A DNA stretch of 13,052 bases from Acephala macrosclerotiorum (GCA_014904845.1 MU119913.1:1-13052); one strand, 5' to 3'; counted from the stretch's first letter, positions 1-10,500 are shown. The notes: generated by a model not told the origin, from the sequence alone. Translations and numbers: made by a program.

Positions 1-33
1 TTTATAAATAATTTTTATTTTAAAATTAATTAA

Positions 34-62
34 TTAACGTTTATATTTAATATAAACGTTAA
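34..62. repeat. Short perfect inverted repeat (hairpin)
   Basis: The 12-base arms ttaacgtttata (34-45) and tataaacgttaa (51-62) are exact reverse complements around a 5-base spacer. The arms contain CpG, which limits chance pairing a little, but palindromes are common in DNA this AT-rich. No adjacent gene gives it a role. Confidence 0.5.
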
Positions 63-465
63 ATACAATTTTTATTTTTTTGAAAATTTTATTAAAATAT
101 TAATAAATACAATATTAATTTTTCGAAAAATAATTAAATATAATATATTCGTAAAAAGATTTTATTTATAGTAATTTTAAAAATATATAATAATATTTTT
201 AAATAAATTAATCGCGTTTATTAATAAAACGTATTAATAATTTAATAATAAAAATATTATAAATTAATAATTAAAAACTCGAAAAAAAATTTAAATAATA
301 AAAATTAATTATAATATATATAAAAAAATAAAAAAATAATATAATAAATTTATTTTAATTGTAATTTATTTATAAAATATTAAATTTTTTTTAAATATAT
401 ATTTAAATATATATATTATAAAATTTTTATACGTATATATAAATTAAATATTTATATTTATAATA

Positions 466-490
466 ATTTTATTTTATTTTATTTTATTTT
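466..490. repeat. ATTTT pentanucleotide microsatellite
   Basis: Five uninterrupted copies of ATTTT. This is a simple sequence repeat in non-coding DNA with no function inferred. Confidence 0.75.
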
Positions 491-2862
491 TATTAATAAA
501 TTAAAATTAATATTTGTATAATTTTATAATTTTATTTTTTTATAAATATTTATTAATTTTATAATAATTATATAATTATATTCGATTTAAAAAAATAGTA
601 AATTAATTTAAAAAATTTATAATTTAAAAAAAAAAAAAAATTATATTTATTAATCGAATAATTCGAATCGAAATATTAAATAAATATTTTATCGATTTAA
701 AATTTAATAAATTTTTTTCTTTAAATTTCGATTTAAATATTTATTTTTAAAATTTAATTTTTATTTAATTAAATAATATAATAAATATAATTTATTTCTC
801 GAGTTTATTATTTATATTAATATTAAAAATTGTATTAAAAAAAATTATAAAACAATATTATAAATAAATAATAATAATATAAAAATTATTTTATATATTT
901 TTTTAAATAATATATTATTGATTTTTTTATTATTAATAATTTTTTAATCGATATAATTAAATATATAACGATAAAAATATTTTTTTTAATAATTAATATA
1001 ATTTTAAATAAAAAAATCGTTAATTAAATTTTATAATATTAAATTTAAATTTTCAAATAATAAATTTTTTTTTAAAATAATCGAATTTTAATAATTAAAA
1101 TATTAATATAAATAATATTTTTTAAAAAATTGTAATTATTATTTTATATAATTTTTTATAATTGTAATAAAATAATAATCGCAATATTTTAATATATTTT
1201 TATATAAAATTATTAATATTTTATTATTTTTAATTATTAAATTATATTATAAATTATATATTGAAAACGATTATTTTTTAATTTTAAAAAATATTTAATT
1301 TAATTAATAAATTTAAATCGATTATTATATTAATTTATAATATTAATAAAATAAAAAATTAAAAAACAAAATATAAAAAAACTTATAATCGTAATAAAAT
1401 TTATTTAAAAAAATTAAATAAAAAAAATTATTTCAATATAAAAAATATAATAATTATTAATTTAATTAATTTAATAATTTTTAATAATAATAAAAATAAT
1501 TTTTTATTTAATTTAAATAAATATATTATTAAAAAAAAAAAAAATTATTTTACGTTATTATAATTTTTATCGATTTTAATTTTTCGTTTTTAAATTTTAT
1601 TTATTTATTTATTATTTTCAAAAAATAAATTTTTAATAAATAATATTTTTTTATTTTAATTATTATTAAATTTTAATTTTTTATTAATTAATATTAACGT
1701 AAAAATTAATTCTTTTTTTAAAATAAAAAACGTAAAAAACGAATTAAAAAATTTTTATCAATAAAAAATTATAATAAATATTTTTAAAAAATAATAATAT
1801 TTTAATAATTCGAATAAATACGTTTTAAAATTTTTAAAATTATTTAAATTATATTTCGATAAACGTAAAATTTTTTTTAAATTATTAATAATATTTTTTT
1901 TTATAAAATACGATATTATTTTAAAAAAAAATTATATTATTTTTAATATTATATTTTTTTATTTTTAAAAAAATAATATTAATAATAAATTTTATTTGAT
2001 TTTAATTTAAAAATATATTAAATTATTTTTTTTTATAATAAACGTATATTTATATTTTAATAATATTTAATTTATTATAAAATTTTTTAATAAATATAAT
2101 AAAATTATATATTGATAATTTTATTTTTATTATAATTTATAAATATTAAAATAAATAAAAAATTATTATTTTAATTTTATTACGTCGATTAAAATCACGA
2201 TAATATATACGTTATTAAATTTATTAAATTTTAATAATACGTTTAATAATTATAATTTTTATAAAAATTAATATAAACGAATTAATAATAATACTAATAA
2301 TAATAATTTGTTTTTTTTAATTATCGTTTTTTAAATTTTAATTATAAAAAATTAATAATAAAATATTAAATATTTATAAAAAAATCGATTATAAAATTTT
2401 AATATAAAAAACTTTTAATAATAATAATTTCGATTTTTTTTTAAAATATATTATTTGCATATTATATTAATAAATTAAATAATAATATATTTATATATTA
2501 TTATTATTACGTTTAAAATAATAATTATTTTAAGATTTTTTATTATTATATTTATTATAATATATTTTCGTATACGTAATATTAATAAAACGTTATTTTA
2601 TTTAATATTTTAAATATATCGTATTATTTATCAAATTAAAATTAATTCGTTTTAATTTTAAAAAATTATTCGATTAAAATTATTTATATTTTAAATAGAA
2701 AATTTAATTGAATTACGTTATAATAAAAAATAATAATTCGAATAACGAATGTATTTATTTAAAAATACGAAATAAATATAAAAATATAAAAAATATAAAA
2801 AAAATAAAATAATTACAAATAACGCGTAAAATAAAAATATAGTATTTTAAAACGAATAAACA

Positions 2863-2878
2863 AACGAACGAACGAACG
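2863..2878. repeat. AACG tetranucleotide microsatellite
   Basis: Four perfect AACG units, with related degenerate copies on both sides (aacgaataaac before, aataaacg after). It is the most C/G-dense spot in the left flank. Every C in the unit is in CpG, so the array would be untouched by the mutation process that erased C elsewhere. Confidence 0.7.
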
Positions 2879-4544
2879 AATAAACGTAATATAATATTTA
2901 TAAATTATTATAATAAAAATTACATTTTATATTTTTAATCGTTAAATTTATAAAATATTATAAAATCGATAATTAAATTTATAAATTGAATATAATAATT
3001 TACGTTTATATTCGAAATTTAATATATAAAAATTATTATTTTTTTAAATTAAAAAATTATTAATATATAATTTTAAACGAAAAACGTAAAAAAAAAATAA
3101 AACGATATATTTATTAAATTTTATTATTAATTATTTTATTTTATTATTTTGAAATTTTATTAATTTATATTTATAATAATATTTTTATTATTATTTTTGA
3201 TTATATTATTTTTTTAATTATATTTTGAAATTTTTTTAATATTATTTTAATTTTAAATATTATTATTTAATATAAATATAAAATTTAAATAAATCGAGTT
3301 TTATATTATAAAATAATCGTAAAAAATATATTAATTAATAAATAATAATAAATTTATTTTTCGATTTTTTCGATCGAAATAATATATTCGTAAAATACGA
3401 AAAATATTTTATCGTTTTTTATAAAATAAATAATTTTAAATATAATTACAAAAATAATAATTAAAACGAATAAAGTAATTTTAAATTTATTATATTTGAA
3501 AAATTATATTATATTAATATTATTAATATTATATAGTAAATTAAATAAAAAAATTTATATTATATTAATTAAATTAATTTTTTTAAAAAACGCGATTAAT
3601 ATAAATTTAAAATTATATAATAAAAATTATATTTTAAAAATTTTTATTTTCGATCGAATTAATAAAATTTTTATCGTTTTTTGAAAATTTAATATTATTT
3701 ATATTTTTTTTATATAAACGTTTATATTATAATATTATAAAAATTTTTATTATAATATTATTATTAATAAATTTAAAAATAATTTTTAATTAAATATTGT
3801 CGTTTTTAAATGAAATCAAATTTAAAATAAAAATTTTTTTTTTTATTAAATATATTATTAATTATTTAATAAAAATTAAACTTTTTACGAAATATTATAT
3901 ATTAACGAATAATCGTACGTAGAAATTTTAACGATTTTATAAAAACGTATAATATAAAATTTATATAAAATTGAAAAATAAAATTATTTAATAAAATTAA
4001 TAAAAAAAAAATTTTATTTTATTTTTAATTTTAAAATTAAATGTATTTTTCGAATTAAATATAAATATAATATTTAATAATATTATAATAAAAATAAAAA
4101 AAAAAATAAAATTAAATATAAATAATAAAAAAAATTTAATAAAAAATTCGTATATAATAAATAAAAATAAATATTATATTAACGATTTATAATAATTAAT
4201 ATTATTAAAAAATAATAAAATTTATATTATTTATTAATTTCAAATTATAATATATTTTTTATTTTATTATATTATTAATAAAATATAAATTAAATTTTTT
4301 TTTTAAATTCGATTATAATTTTATTTTTATTTTTTTTATTAATAAAATATTAATCGTAAAATTTAATATATATTATAAAAAATTATAATAAAAAACGATT
4401 ATAAAAAACGATTATTTTTTGATTTAAATTTTTTATATAATAATTAATTATTAATATATTATTTAATTGTAAATTATAATTTTAAAAAAATTTAAAAATA
4501 AAAAAAATAATATAAAAATTTAAATATATCAATTAATTTATTAT

Positions 4545-4778
4545 TATAAATATCGAAACAAATATTATATAATATTTACGTACGATTTGAAATCGTATAT
4601 AATTAATATTGTTTTATTTTTATTTTCGAAATAAAATTTTTATATTTCGAGTTTTATTTGTTAAATAATTTTAATAAATAAGAATTAATACGTATACTAG
4701 AATTTAAAAAAGATTTTACGTGCGTTTAAATCGTTTTATTAATAAATTCAATATTTGTAATATAATATTAATACTAAT
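4545..4778 (+). repeat. 5' long terminal repeat of the copia element
   Basis: It aligns without gaps to the repeat at 10858-11091. Long identical blocks include the 20 bases starting at 4630 and the segment around 4727-4748. The start at 4545 (ta, presumably from terminal TG) is chosen because the partner copy begins just after a polypurine run. The end is fuzzy: similarity fades between 4776 and 4781. A hand count gives about two dozen transitions and about six transversions between the two copies, a RIP-like excess. An 8-base hairpin with a TCG loop (4618-4636) is unchanged in both LTRs. U3/R/U5 borders, the promoter and a tRNA primer site could not be assigned; the sequence after the LTR does not clearly match any tRNA end. 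Confidence 0.9.
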
Positions 4779-6119
4779 TAATAATTGTTTTTAACTATGA
4801 ATTAATAAGAATTTATTGAAAAAAACGAAATACAATAAATCAAAAGTATTAATAAATTTATTGTAAAAAATACTAAAAAATCTCGATCGAATATTATTAA
4901 ATATTATCAGATTATAAAAAGATTTTATTGTTTTTTTTTATAGAAACGAAATTGAAATACGTAATTATTTTTTAAGAACTTGAAAAAATCAATTATAAAA
5001 AAATTCGAACTTTTAAATAATCAATTTTAATTTGTATTTATTACGTAAAACAATATTATTTTACGAAAAATTCGATTAAATAATTAATTAAATTATTATA
5101 TTTATTATTTGATTTTGAATATCGTATTAAATTAATATTATTTTCTATTTTTTATTTCGATTATATTTACATTTATTAATTTTAAATCAATCGATCGAAT
5201 AATATATCGATATTGTATTACGATTACATGAAACTTTTATAAATTACTATCGAAAAAACGTTTTATAAAAACGTTTATCGTAAATATTCAATTAAATTTT
5301 ATTAAAAATATTTATTTGTTTTTGTATTTACTTTTATATACGTTCTTATATTTACTTTATTTGTTTTTATTATTTATTTTTATCAAAATACTCAAATTAC
5401 TTATAAAATTATTTATAAAATCAATTATTTTTTATTTTTCGAAATAATATTCAAAAAAAAAAAAATATAAAATTTATTAATCGATATAAAAATTAAAAAT
5501 TTAAATAAAATAATAATTAATATATTTATTGAATTTAATATTAAATACTACAAATAAAGCGAATATACGAATTATATTATATAAAAATATTTCAAAAATA
5601 ACTTTGAAAAATAAACAAAAAATACGTTCTTTAAAATAATATCAATTTTTATTCGAAAATTATAAAATATTTTATATGAACGAAAAATATAATTATTGAA
5701 AAACGAAAAACGAATTATAAAAACATTTGAAAAAATTATTATAAACGACGAAAAATACTATAAAAAAATTAAAAAAAAAAATAATAAATTAATTAATAAA
5801 CAAAAACAAATTTTATATTTATTTTCAATAAAATTCGAATAATATTTAAAATAAAATCAATCGAAATAATATTACTTTTTAAAACAATTTATTTTTATAA
5901 TTATAACGTTTTCAAATTTTAAATATTTTAAATATTTAATTTTATGAAATTCAAATTTCAAATATACAACATTTTAATATACAATTTTTAAATATTTAAT
6001 TTTTAAATCAATAATTTTATTAATTAATATTTCAATAAAATAATTTACAAAATTAAAAAAATGTAAACTTTAATTAAAACGTTTAATTAAACGACAATTT
6101 TCAATATAACAATTTTCAA
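4779..6119 (+). other. Leader / possible gag N-terminal region of the retrotransposon
   Basis: About 1.3 kb between the 5' LTR and the first recognisable gag segment. The first ATG is at 4797, but stops follow within a few codons. The first few hundred bases keep both C and G, unlike the rest. A pyrimidine-rich run on the + strand covers roughly 5305-5395. From about 5880 to 6020 there are repeated caaat/taaat words that would suit a low-complexity, Pro/Gln-type gag N-terminus before mutation, but this is inference. Copia gag N-termini are poorly conserved, so part of this stretch may be coding; the rest could be untranslated leader or a nested insertion. No conserved domain could be read here. 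Confidence 0.5.
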
Positions 6120-6985
6120 TTTCTATAAAATATATCAATGAAATCGTTTATAAATTTAATAAAAATATATATTAATAATAATAAAAAATACGATAAAAAA
6201 TTATTCAATACTTTTAATATTAAATTACAAATTTTTTATAATTATTATTTCAAAATTGAATTATTAAAAAACTAATATAATAAAATATTTTTTATTATAT
6301 TTAAAAATCGTATAAATTTATTTTATTACGATAAAATCGCGAGAAAAAATTATAATTTTATAGTAATAATAAATAAAATTCAAATATACTTTGAAATAAA
6401 TAAAAATCGATAATTGTGTATATTTTTATAAAAAGAAATTATACTACTACGAATTATTATTACTAATTAATCGAAAATTAAATTAAAATATTTTTAATTA
6501 TTTTTCGATTAATTCTAATAAATCCAATATAATTTATCAAACGAATATCGTATAAAATATAATTTTCGAAATCAAATTATTAACATTTATAAAAATATCG
6601 AAAAATATAATTTTATATTTTATAAATTTGTAAATACGTTCGAAAATATTTATATTGAATTACAATTCGTAATCAATATTATAATACGTTGACAAAAAAC
6701 GCAACAATATAATAATAATCTCGATCGTAATTTTCAAAAAAACAAAAAAAATTATAATAAAATCGATTAAAATTAAATTAATTAAATATACAAAAACGCA
6801 ATAAAAAACGTAAATATAAATTAGTTTCAATTTTTCGATTTTTTCGATTTAATAAAAAAAACAAAAAACTATTTCAAAATAATAATAATTATAATACAAA
6901 TCGTAATTATCAAAAAAAATACTATATTTACAATAAATCAAATTATTGATCAACGAAATATACAACAAAAAAACAATAACAAATA
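6120..6985 (+). pseudogene. Degraded gag (capsid / nucleocapsid) region of copia polyprotein
   Basis: Gag would form the virus-like particle that packages element RNA. From about 6138 (ATG) to 6740 a single frame (codons starting at positions divisible by 3) reads as a compact gag-like domain despite stops; visible stretches include LQIFYNYYFKIELLKN (from 6225), FYYDKIARKNYNF (from about 6321) and RNQIINIYKN (from 6567). A nucleocapsid zinc knuckle follows at 6920-6961 in another frame: codons 6920 and 6929 (TAC, from Cys), 6944 (TAT, from Cys or His) and 6959 (TAT, from Cys or His) have exactly the CX2CX4(H/C)X4(C/H) spacing. A Trp codon at 6947 is now TGA, followed by Ser-Thr-Lys, a combination I associate with ascomycete copia gag. 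The frame change between 6740 and 6915 needs an indel. The true start of gag is unknown. Confidence 0.85.
6920..6961 (+). other. Mutated CCHC-type zinc knuckle
   Basis: All four zinc ligands are now Tyr codons (6920, 6929, 6944, 6959), the outcome of TGC/TGT-to-TAC/TAT (G-to-A on the + strand) or CAT/CAC-to-TAT/TAC. The spacing of 2, 4 and 4 residues is intact. The motif would bind RNA in the nucleocapsid and it marks the end of gag. Confidence 0.85.
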
Positions 6986-7590
6986 TACTTTAAATTCTAA
7001 TAATACGTTCAATATACTATCGATCGTAATATTATAACGATTTATTATCAAAATTTTCTCATTGAATACAAAAATATAAAAAATTTCTTAAAAAACAATA
7101 AAATTGAAAAAATCGATCAATTATTAATAAATATAAAAATAGAAAATAAAAATAAAATTTATTTTATTAAATTTAAAAAAATTAATAATATTCAAATAAT
7201 AATTATTTTAAACGATTAATTTATTCGTTATATTATTACAAAAAAAAATATATTCAATTTACTATTATAACAATTTAATAAAAATTCAATATTTATATTC
7301 GAAAATCGTTATTCGTTTAAAACGTTTTAAAAAATCATATTAAATAATAAAATTGTAAAAATATTAATTATCGATCAATTAAAATTTTAAATATTATAAA
7401 AAATCGATAATAAAATGTAATTAAACGTATTAATAATTAATGTTTACAAAATTCGATTTAATAAAAAAATTGTATTATTATAAAAAACAATTTAAATTAA
7501 TACGTTTTTAAATATTATAATATTTTATATCGTTTTAATAAATATATTATTTTTATTTTATATTCAAAATATAAAGAAAATAAAAATAAA
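6986..7590 (+). pseudogene. Degraded aspartic protease region of copia polyprotein
   Basis: The protease cuts the Gag-Pol polyprotein. It continues in the frame of the zinc knuckle (codon starts leaving remainder 2 on division by 3). FLIEYKN is readable at 7055-7075. The active-site triplet lies at 7343-7351, where AAT-AAT-AAA is best explained as a mutated Asp-Ser-Gly or Asp-Thr-Gly. Downstream KIRFNKK is visible near 7449, and FYIVLINILFLFYIQN at 7523-7570 matches the hydrophobic C-terminal part of retroviral-type proteases in this copia group. The Asp has lost its G and become Asn, and many Gln codons are stops, so no activity is possible. The border with gag is arbitrary because the family makes one polyprotein. 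The frame is lost after about 7575. Confidence 0.75.
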
Positions 7591-7599
7591 AATATTTTA

Positions 7600-8660
7600 A
7601 TTATACGAAAATAAAACTACTTATAAATACTATTACACTAATAAAAAAAAAATTTAATTTGAAATTATTTTACTAAAATCGAATTATAATAATTATATTA
7701 ACGATTTAATTATTTATTAATACGACGTTTATTAAAAAATTTTTAACGTATAAATTATAATATAAATATTAAATATATTTAATATTTTATTAAATATTAT
7801 TATTATTATTAAATATACGATAAATTACTTAAAAAATTCAAATTTATTTTATAAAACGATTATAAGTTTAATTATTTTATTATTATTAAAATTTTATATT
7901 TAAATAAAAAATTAATTTTATAAATAATAAATTTAATAATAATATTTTAAATAATTAAATTTTTAAAAAATATATTTACAAAAACAATATAAAATATTTT
8001 TCGAATATATTAAATCGATATATATTAAAAATTATTAAATTATTTCGTTTATAATATAAAAAAATTTTCTCGTTTATAGAATTTTAATAATATATAAAAA
8101 TAATAATAATTGAAATCAAAAAATTTTTTATTGAAATTTATAATAATATAAAAAAAGTAAAAAAATATTATATTTTATTATAATAAACTTATAAAATTAT
8201 TTGAAATAAATTCGCTAATAAATAAATCGATAAAAAATTGATTTTGTAAATAATAATTAAAATAATAAACGATTTAATAAAATCAAACGAAATTGTATTA
8301 ATATTATTAATTTTTAAAATATATTTTAAAATAATCAATAAAAATACTTTATTATTATTATTGATAATTAAAAAAATAAAAACAATTCGTACAATTACTA
8401 AAAAAATACAATGTTTATATATCGAATATTAAATTATTAACGTACTCGTAATAAAAAATAATTCAAATACAAAATTTATTTTAAATTTATTAATTTTCTC
8501 GAGTATACGCATATAATACAAAAAAAGCGATTAAAAAAATCTATATAAACTATTAATAATAAACGAAAAAAAATATACGATCAATATATTTTATAAATCG
8601 ATTAAATTTCGTTTAATAATAATTAAATAGTATTATATAGAAAAAATATTCTACGAAAAA
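7600..8660 (+). pseudogene. Degraded integrase region of copia polyprotein
   Basis: Integrase would insert element cDNA into the host genome. Three parts are visible. (1) The N-terminal zinc domain (GAG-pre-integrase) at 7666-7830: His positions at 7696 and 7711 (both TAT, four residues apart) and a C-x2-C pair at 7798 and 7807 (both TAT); the intervening RF and IRRLLKN are intact. (2) The core at about 7830-8200: FKFIL at 7831, ILYL near 7879, IDIY near 8017, then an EF pair at 8079, IE at 8130-8135 with Glu preserved, and a segment at 8157-8171 best read as mutated Val-Glu-Arg-Tyr-His. (3) The C-terminal domain at about 8540-8630, with YKLL at 8544-8555 and KFR before a run of ATA codons. 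The frame shifts once inside the core, at an A-rich run near 8056-8066. Core Asp codons are mostly AAT. Confidence 0.88.
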
Positions 8661-9820
8661 ATAAATAATAAAAAATTATTTTATATATTTTTTTTATTTA
8701 ATAAATTAAATTAAAAAAACTCAAATAATAAATTATTAATAAAATAATACGATCGAAAAAAATCAAAAAAATCACGTAAAAATAAAAATATATTTAATAA
8801 AAAATTACAATAAAATAAATATTATTAATTTACTAAAAATAATAATAATAATAAAAATTTCAATAATACGTTTATTATTATTTTCGAAAATAAAAACGAA
8901 ATACTTATAGCGTTTATAATAAATAAATAAAAAATCGATAAAAATTTTTTATTATAATTATGAAAAAAAAATATAATTATTATATTCGAAATATCGTTCA
9001 AAAAATTTCAATAAAAGAAAATCAATAATTTAATCGTAAAAAAAAAATTTTAATTTATTAAATTCGATTTTATTAAATACATTAAAATTCGCATTTTTAA
9101 TTCGAAATTAATTAATGAAATTAAAAATAAAATTATTAATAATTTATACGAAAAATCAAAATTAATAATCTAAAAATATAATAATATAAAAAAATTTTTT
9201 TTTATATAATTTTCGATTATTTAAAAAGTTAATTAACGAATTATTATTATATTAATATTTTTATTAATTCAATTTTCAAATAAAACAATTAAAATATAAT
9301 TTCGTAATATTATTCAAATTTATATACAATCGATAATTAATTTTTAACGATTAATATTCGTATACTTATTAAAATAAATTTATTATTTCTATTTATTAAA
9401 TATTATTATAATAATTTTAAAACTATTATATAAAATTGTTAAAACAAAAATTTATTAATAAATTACGTACTATAAATATTATAAAGAAAAATTATTAATA
9501 TTTATATTTATATACGATTTTTATTTTTTGATTACAATTAAAAAAAAAATATTTAATATTATTAAAATATAAACAAACGATATATTTATATTAACAAAAA
9601 AAGAATTTTTTATTTTTGAAAAAAATTAATTCAAAAAAATCAAATTCGTAATAAAATTTAAAATAATTTTTATATTAAAAATTTTATTAATTTTGAATAA
9701 ATATATATTAATTCAAAATAAAAAAATAATTTAATTACAATAAAAAAATTAAAATAAAAAACTCAAACTAATAAATCTCAAATTATTAAATCTATAAATT
9801 GAATATAAAAAATAATATAT
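8661..9820 (+). pseudogene. Degraded reverse transcriptase region of copia polyprotein
   Basis: RT copies element RNA into cDNA. One frame (codon starts divisible by 3) runs through the whole region. Landmarks: IRIFNSKL near 9088; YEKSKLII at 9147-9170; the first catalytic segment RNIIQIYIQS at 9303-9332, in which AAT at 9306 stands where the first catalytic Asp would be; LYKIVKT at 9426-9446, the degraded LYGI/LYGL-type motif; TAT-TAA-TAA at 9453-9461, best read as Tyr-Trp-Trp; YDFYFLIT near 9513; and the second catalytic segment at 9570-9581, TAA-ACA-AAC-GAT, best read as Gln-Thr-Asp-Asp with the last Asp intact. After it, FKIIFILKILLI leads toward RNase H. Gln and Trp codons have become stops throughout, so it cannot be functional. 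Most copia RTs have YVDD here instead of QTDD. Confidence 0.9.
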
Positions 9821-10500
9821 TTGAAATATTTATATTATTACAATTTATTAATTTAAAACAATTTTCGATTTATTTATTATTATTTAATATTAAAATTCGA
9901 TTGAAAATAAAATTATTAAATTAAATAAAAAATTAAAATAATAAATTAAAAATTTAAATTGAAAATTTAAATATATTATTTTAAATTTATTAATAATAAA
10001 ATTTTTTATTTTTATCGATAAATTATTCGTAAACAATAAAAATTTTAATTTTCAAATTAAATATAAAATTATTTTTACGAATGAAAATAAAAAAAATAAT
10101 AAAAAATATAAAATTAAATTTTTTTTATTTATTATAATTTTATCAAAAACAAACGAATTACTAAAAACGTACTAATTTTAAAAATATATAAAATAATAAA
10201 AAAAATCGATATAATAATAATAATTAAATTTATTATAAATATAATTATAAAATAATTCGATTTTTTTAATATTTTAATAATCGTATATATTAATTTATAT
10301 TTATTTTACGAATATTTAATTAAATTTAAAACGATCAAAAAAAAGTATTTAATAATCGATATTATAATTCTACGATAATTATACGAACGAAAAAAACTAC
10401 AAAAAATCAAATAAATCAATAATTAAAATAATTCGATAAATATTATAATAAAATTAATTTTTAATAAAATTTTAAAAAAGTTTTTAAATACTAATTATTT
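9821..10500 (+). pseudogene. Degraded RNase H region of copia polyprotein
   Basis: RNase H removes the RNA strand of the RNA:DNA hybrid. In the RT frame, TIFDLFIII begins near 9858 and FIDKLFVNNKNFNFQIKY spans 10011-10064, with the first catalytic Asp (GAT, 10017) preserved and the following Gly now AAA. The frame then shifts between 10085 and 10150. From 10154 RITKNVLILKIY is visible; IVYIN at 10280-10294 holds the Thr-Asp-Ser-type segment with Asp now AAT (10292). KFKTIKKKYLIIDIIILR follows, and the C-terminal conserved Asn-Pro-Ala-Asp segment is at 10430-10441 (AAT-TCG-ATA-AAT). The polyprotein must have ended soon after 10498, where recognisable sequence stops; the original stop codon cannot be told apart from RIP-made stops. 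The domain order RT then RNase H fits copia. Confidence 0.88.

Larger units (their letters stand above)
1..4544. other. Left flank: RIP-degraded AT-rich isochore, no readable gene
   Basis: About 4.5 kb of almost pure A/T. Nearly all remaining C's and G's are in CpG dinucleotides, mostly as acg, tcg and cga; CpA, CpT, CpC and their complements are very scarce. This is the residue expected when C-to-T changes have hit both strands at every C not followed by G, as RIP does in ascomycete repeats. All six frames are full of stops and I could not read a conserved protein motif in either strand. What it was before mutation (probably repeats, since RIP acts on duplicated DNA) cannot be told by eye. 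It holds a 12-bp hairpin at its left end, an ATTTT run and an AACG run, listed separately. No tRNA or rRNA was seen. Confidence 0.8.

Noticed and set aside
3496..3684. 62-codon open frame on the + strand starting at TTG
   Set aside because: It has no ATG, no ribosome-binding or Kozak context and no recognisable motif, and consists almost wholly of Ile, Leu, Lys, Asn, Phe and Tyr codons as any A/T-only sequence would. One stop-free stretch of this length is expected by chance in 13 kb.
4141..4215. Similarity of the left flank to the integrase zinc-domain DNA (shared tatattaacgattta word)
   Set aside because: The word shared with 7694-7707 is short and the reading frame around it does not continue to match, so this is probably chance in A/T-rich DNA.
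4540..4544. Target site duplication attat at the left border
   Set aside because: No matching 5-mer could be placed at a plausible right border near 11087-11098, and any A/T 5-mer would match often by chance.
1..4544. CRISPR-like or tandem array structure
   Set aside because: The repeated short words are irregularly spaced and made only of A/T or CpG-containing words; there is no repeat-spacer periodicity.
4790..4806. tRNA primer binding site after the 5' LTR
   Set aside because: The sequence ttaactatgaattaata has a faint resemblance to a complement of an initiator-Met anticodon region, but it is offset from the LTR end and too mutated to support.
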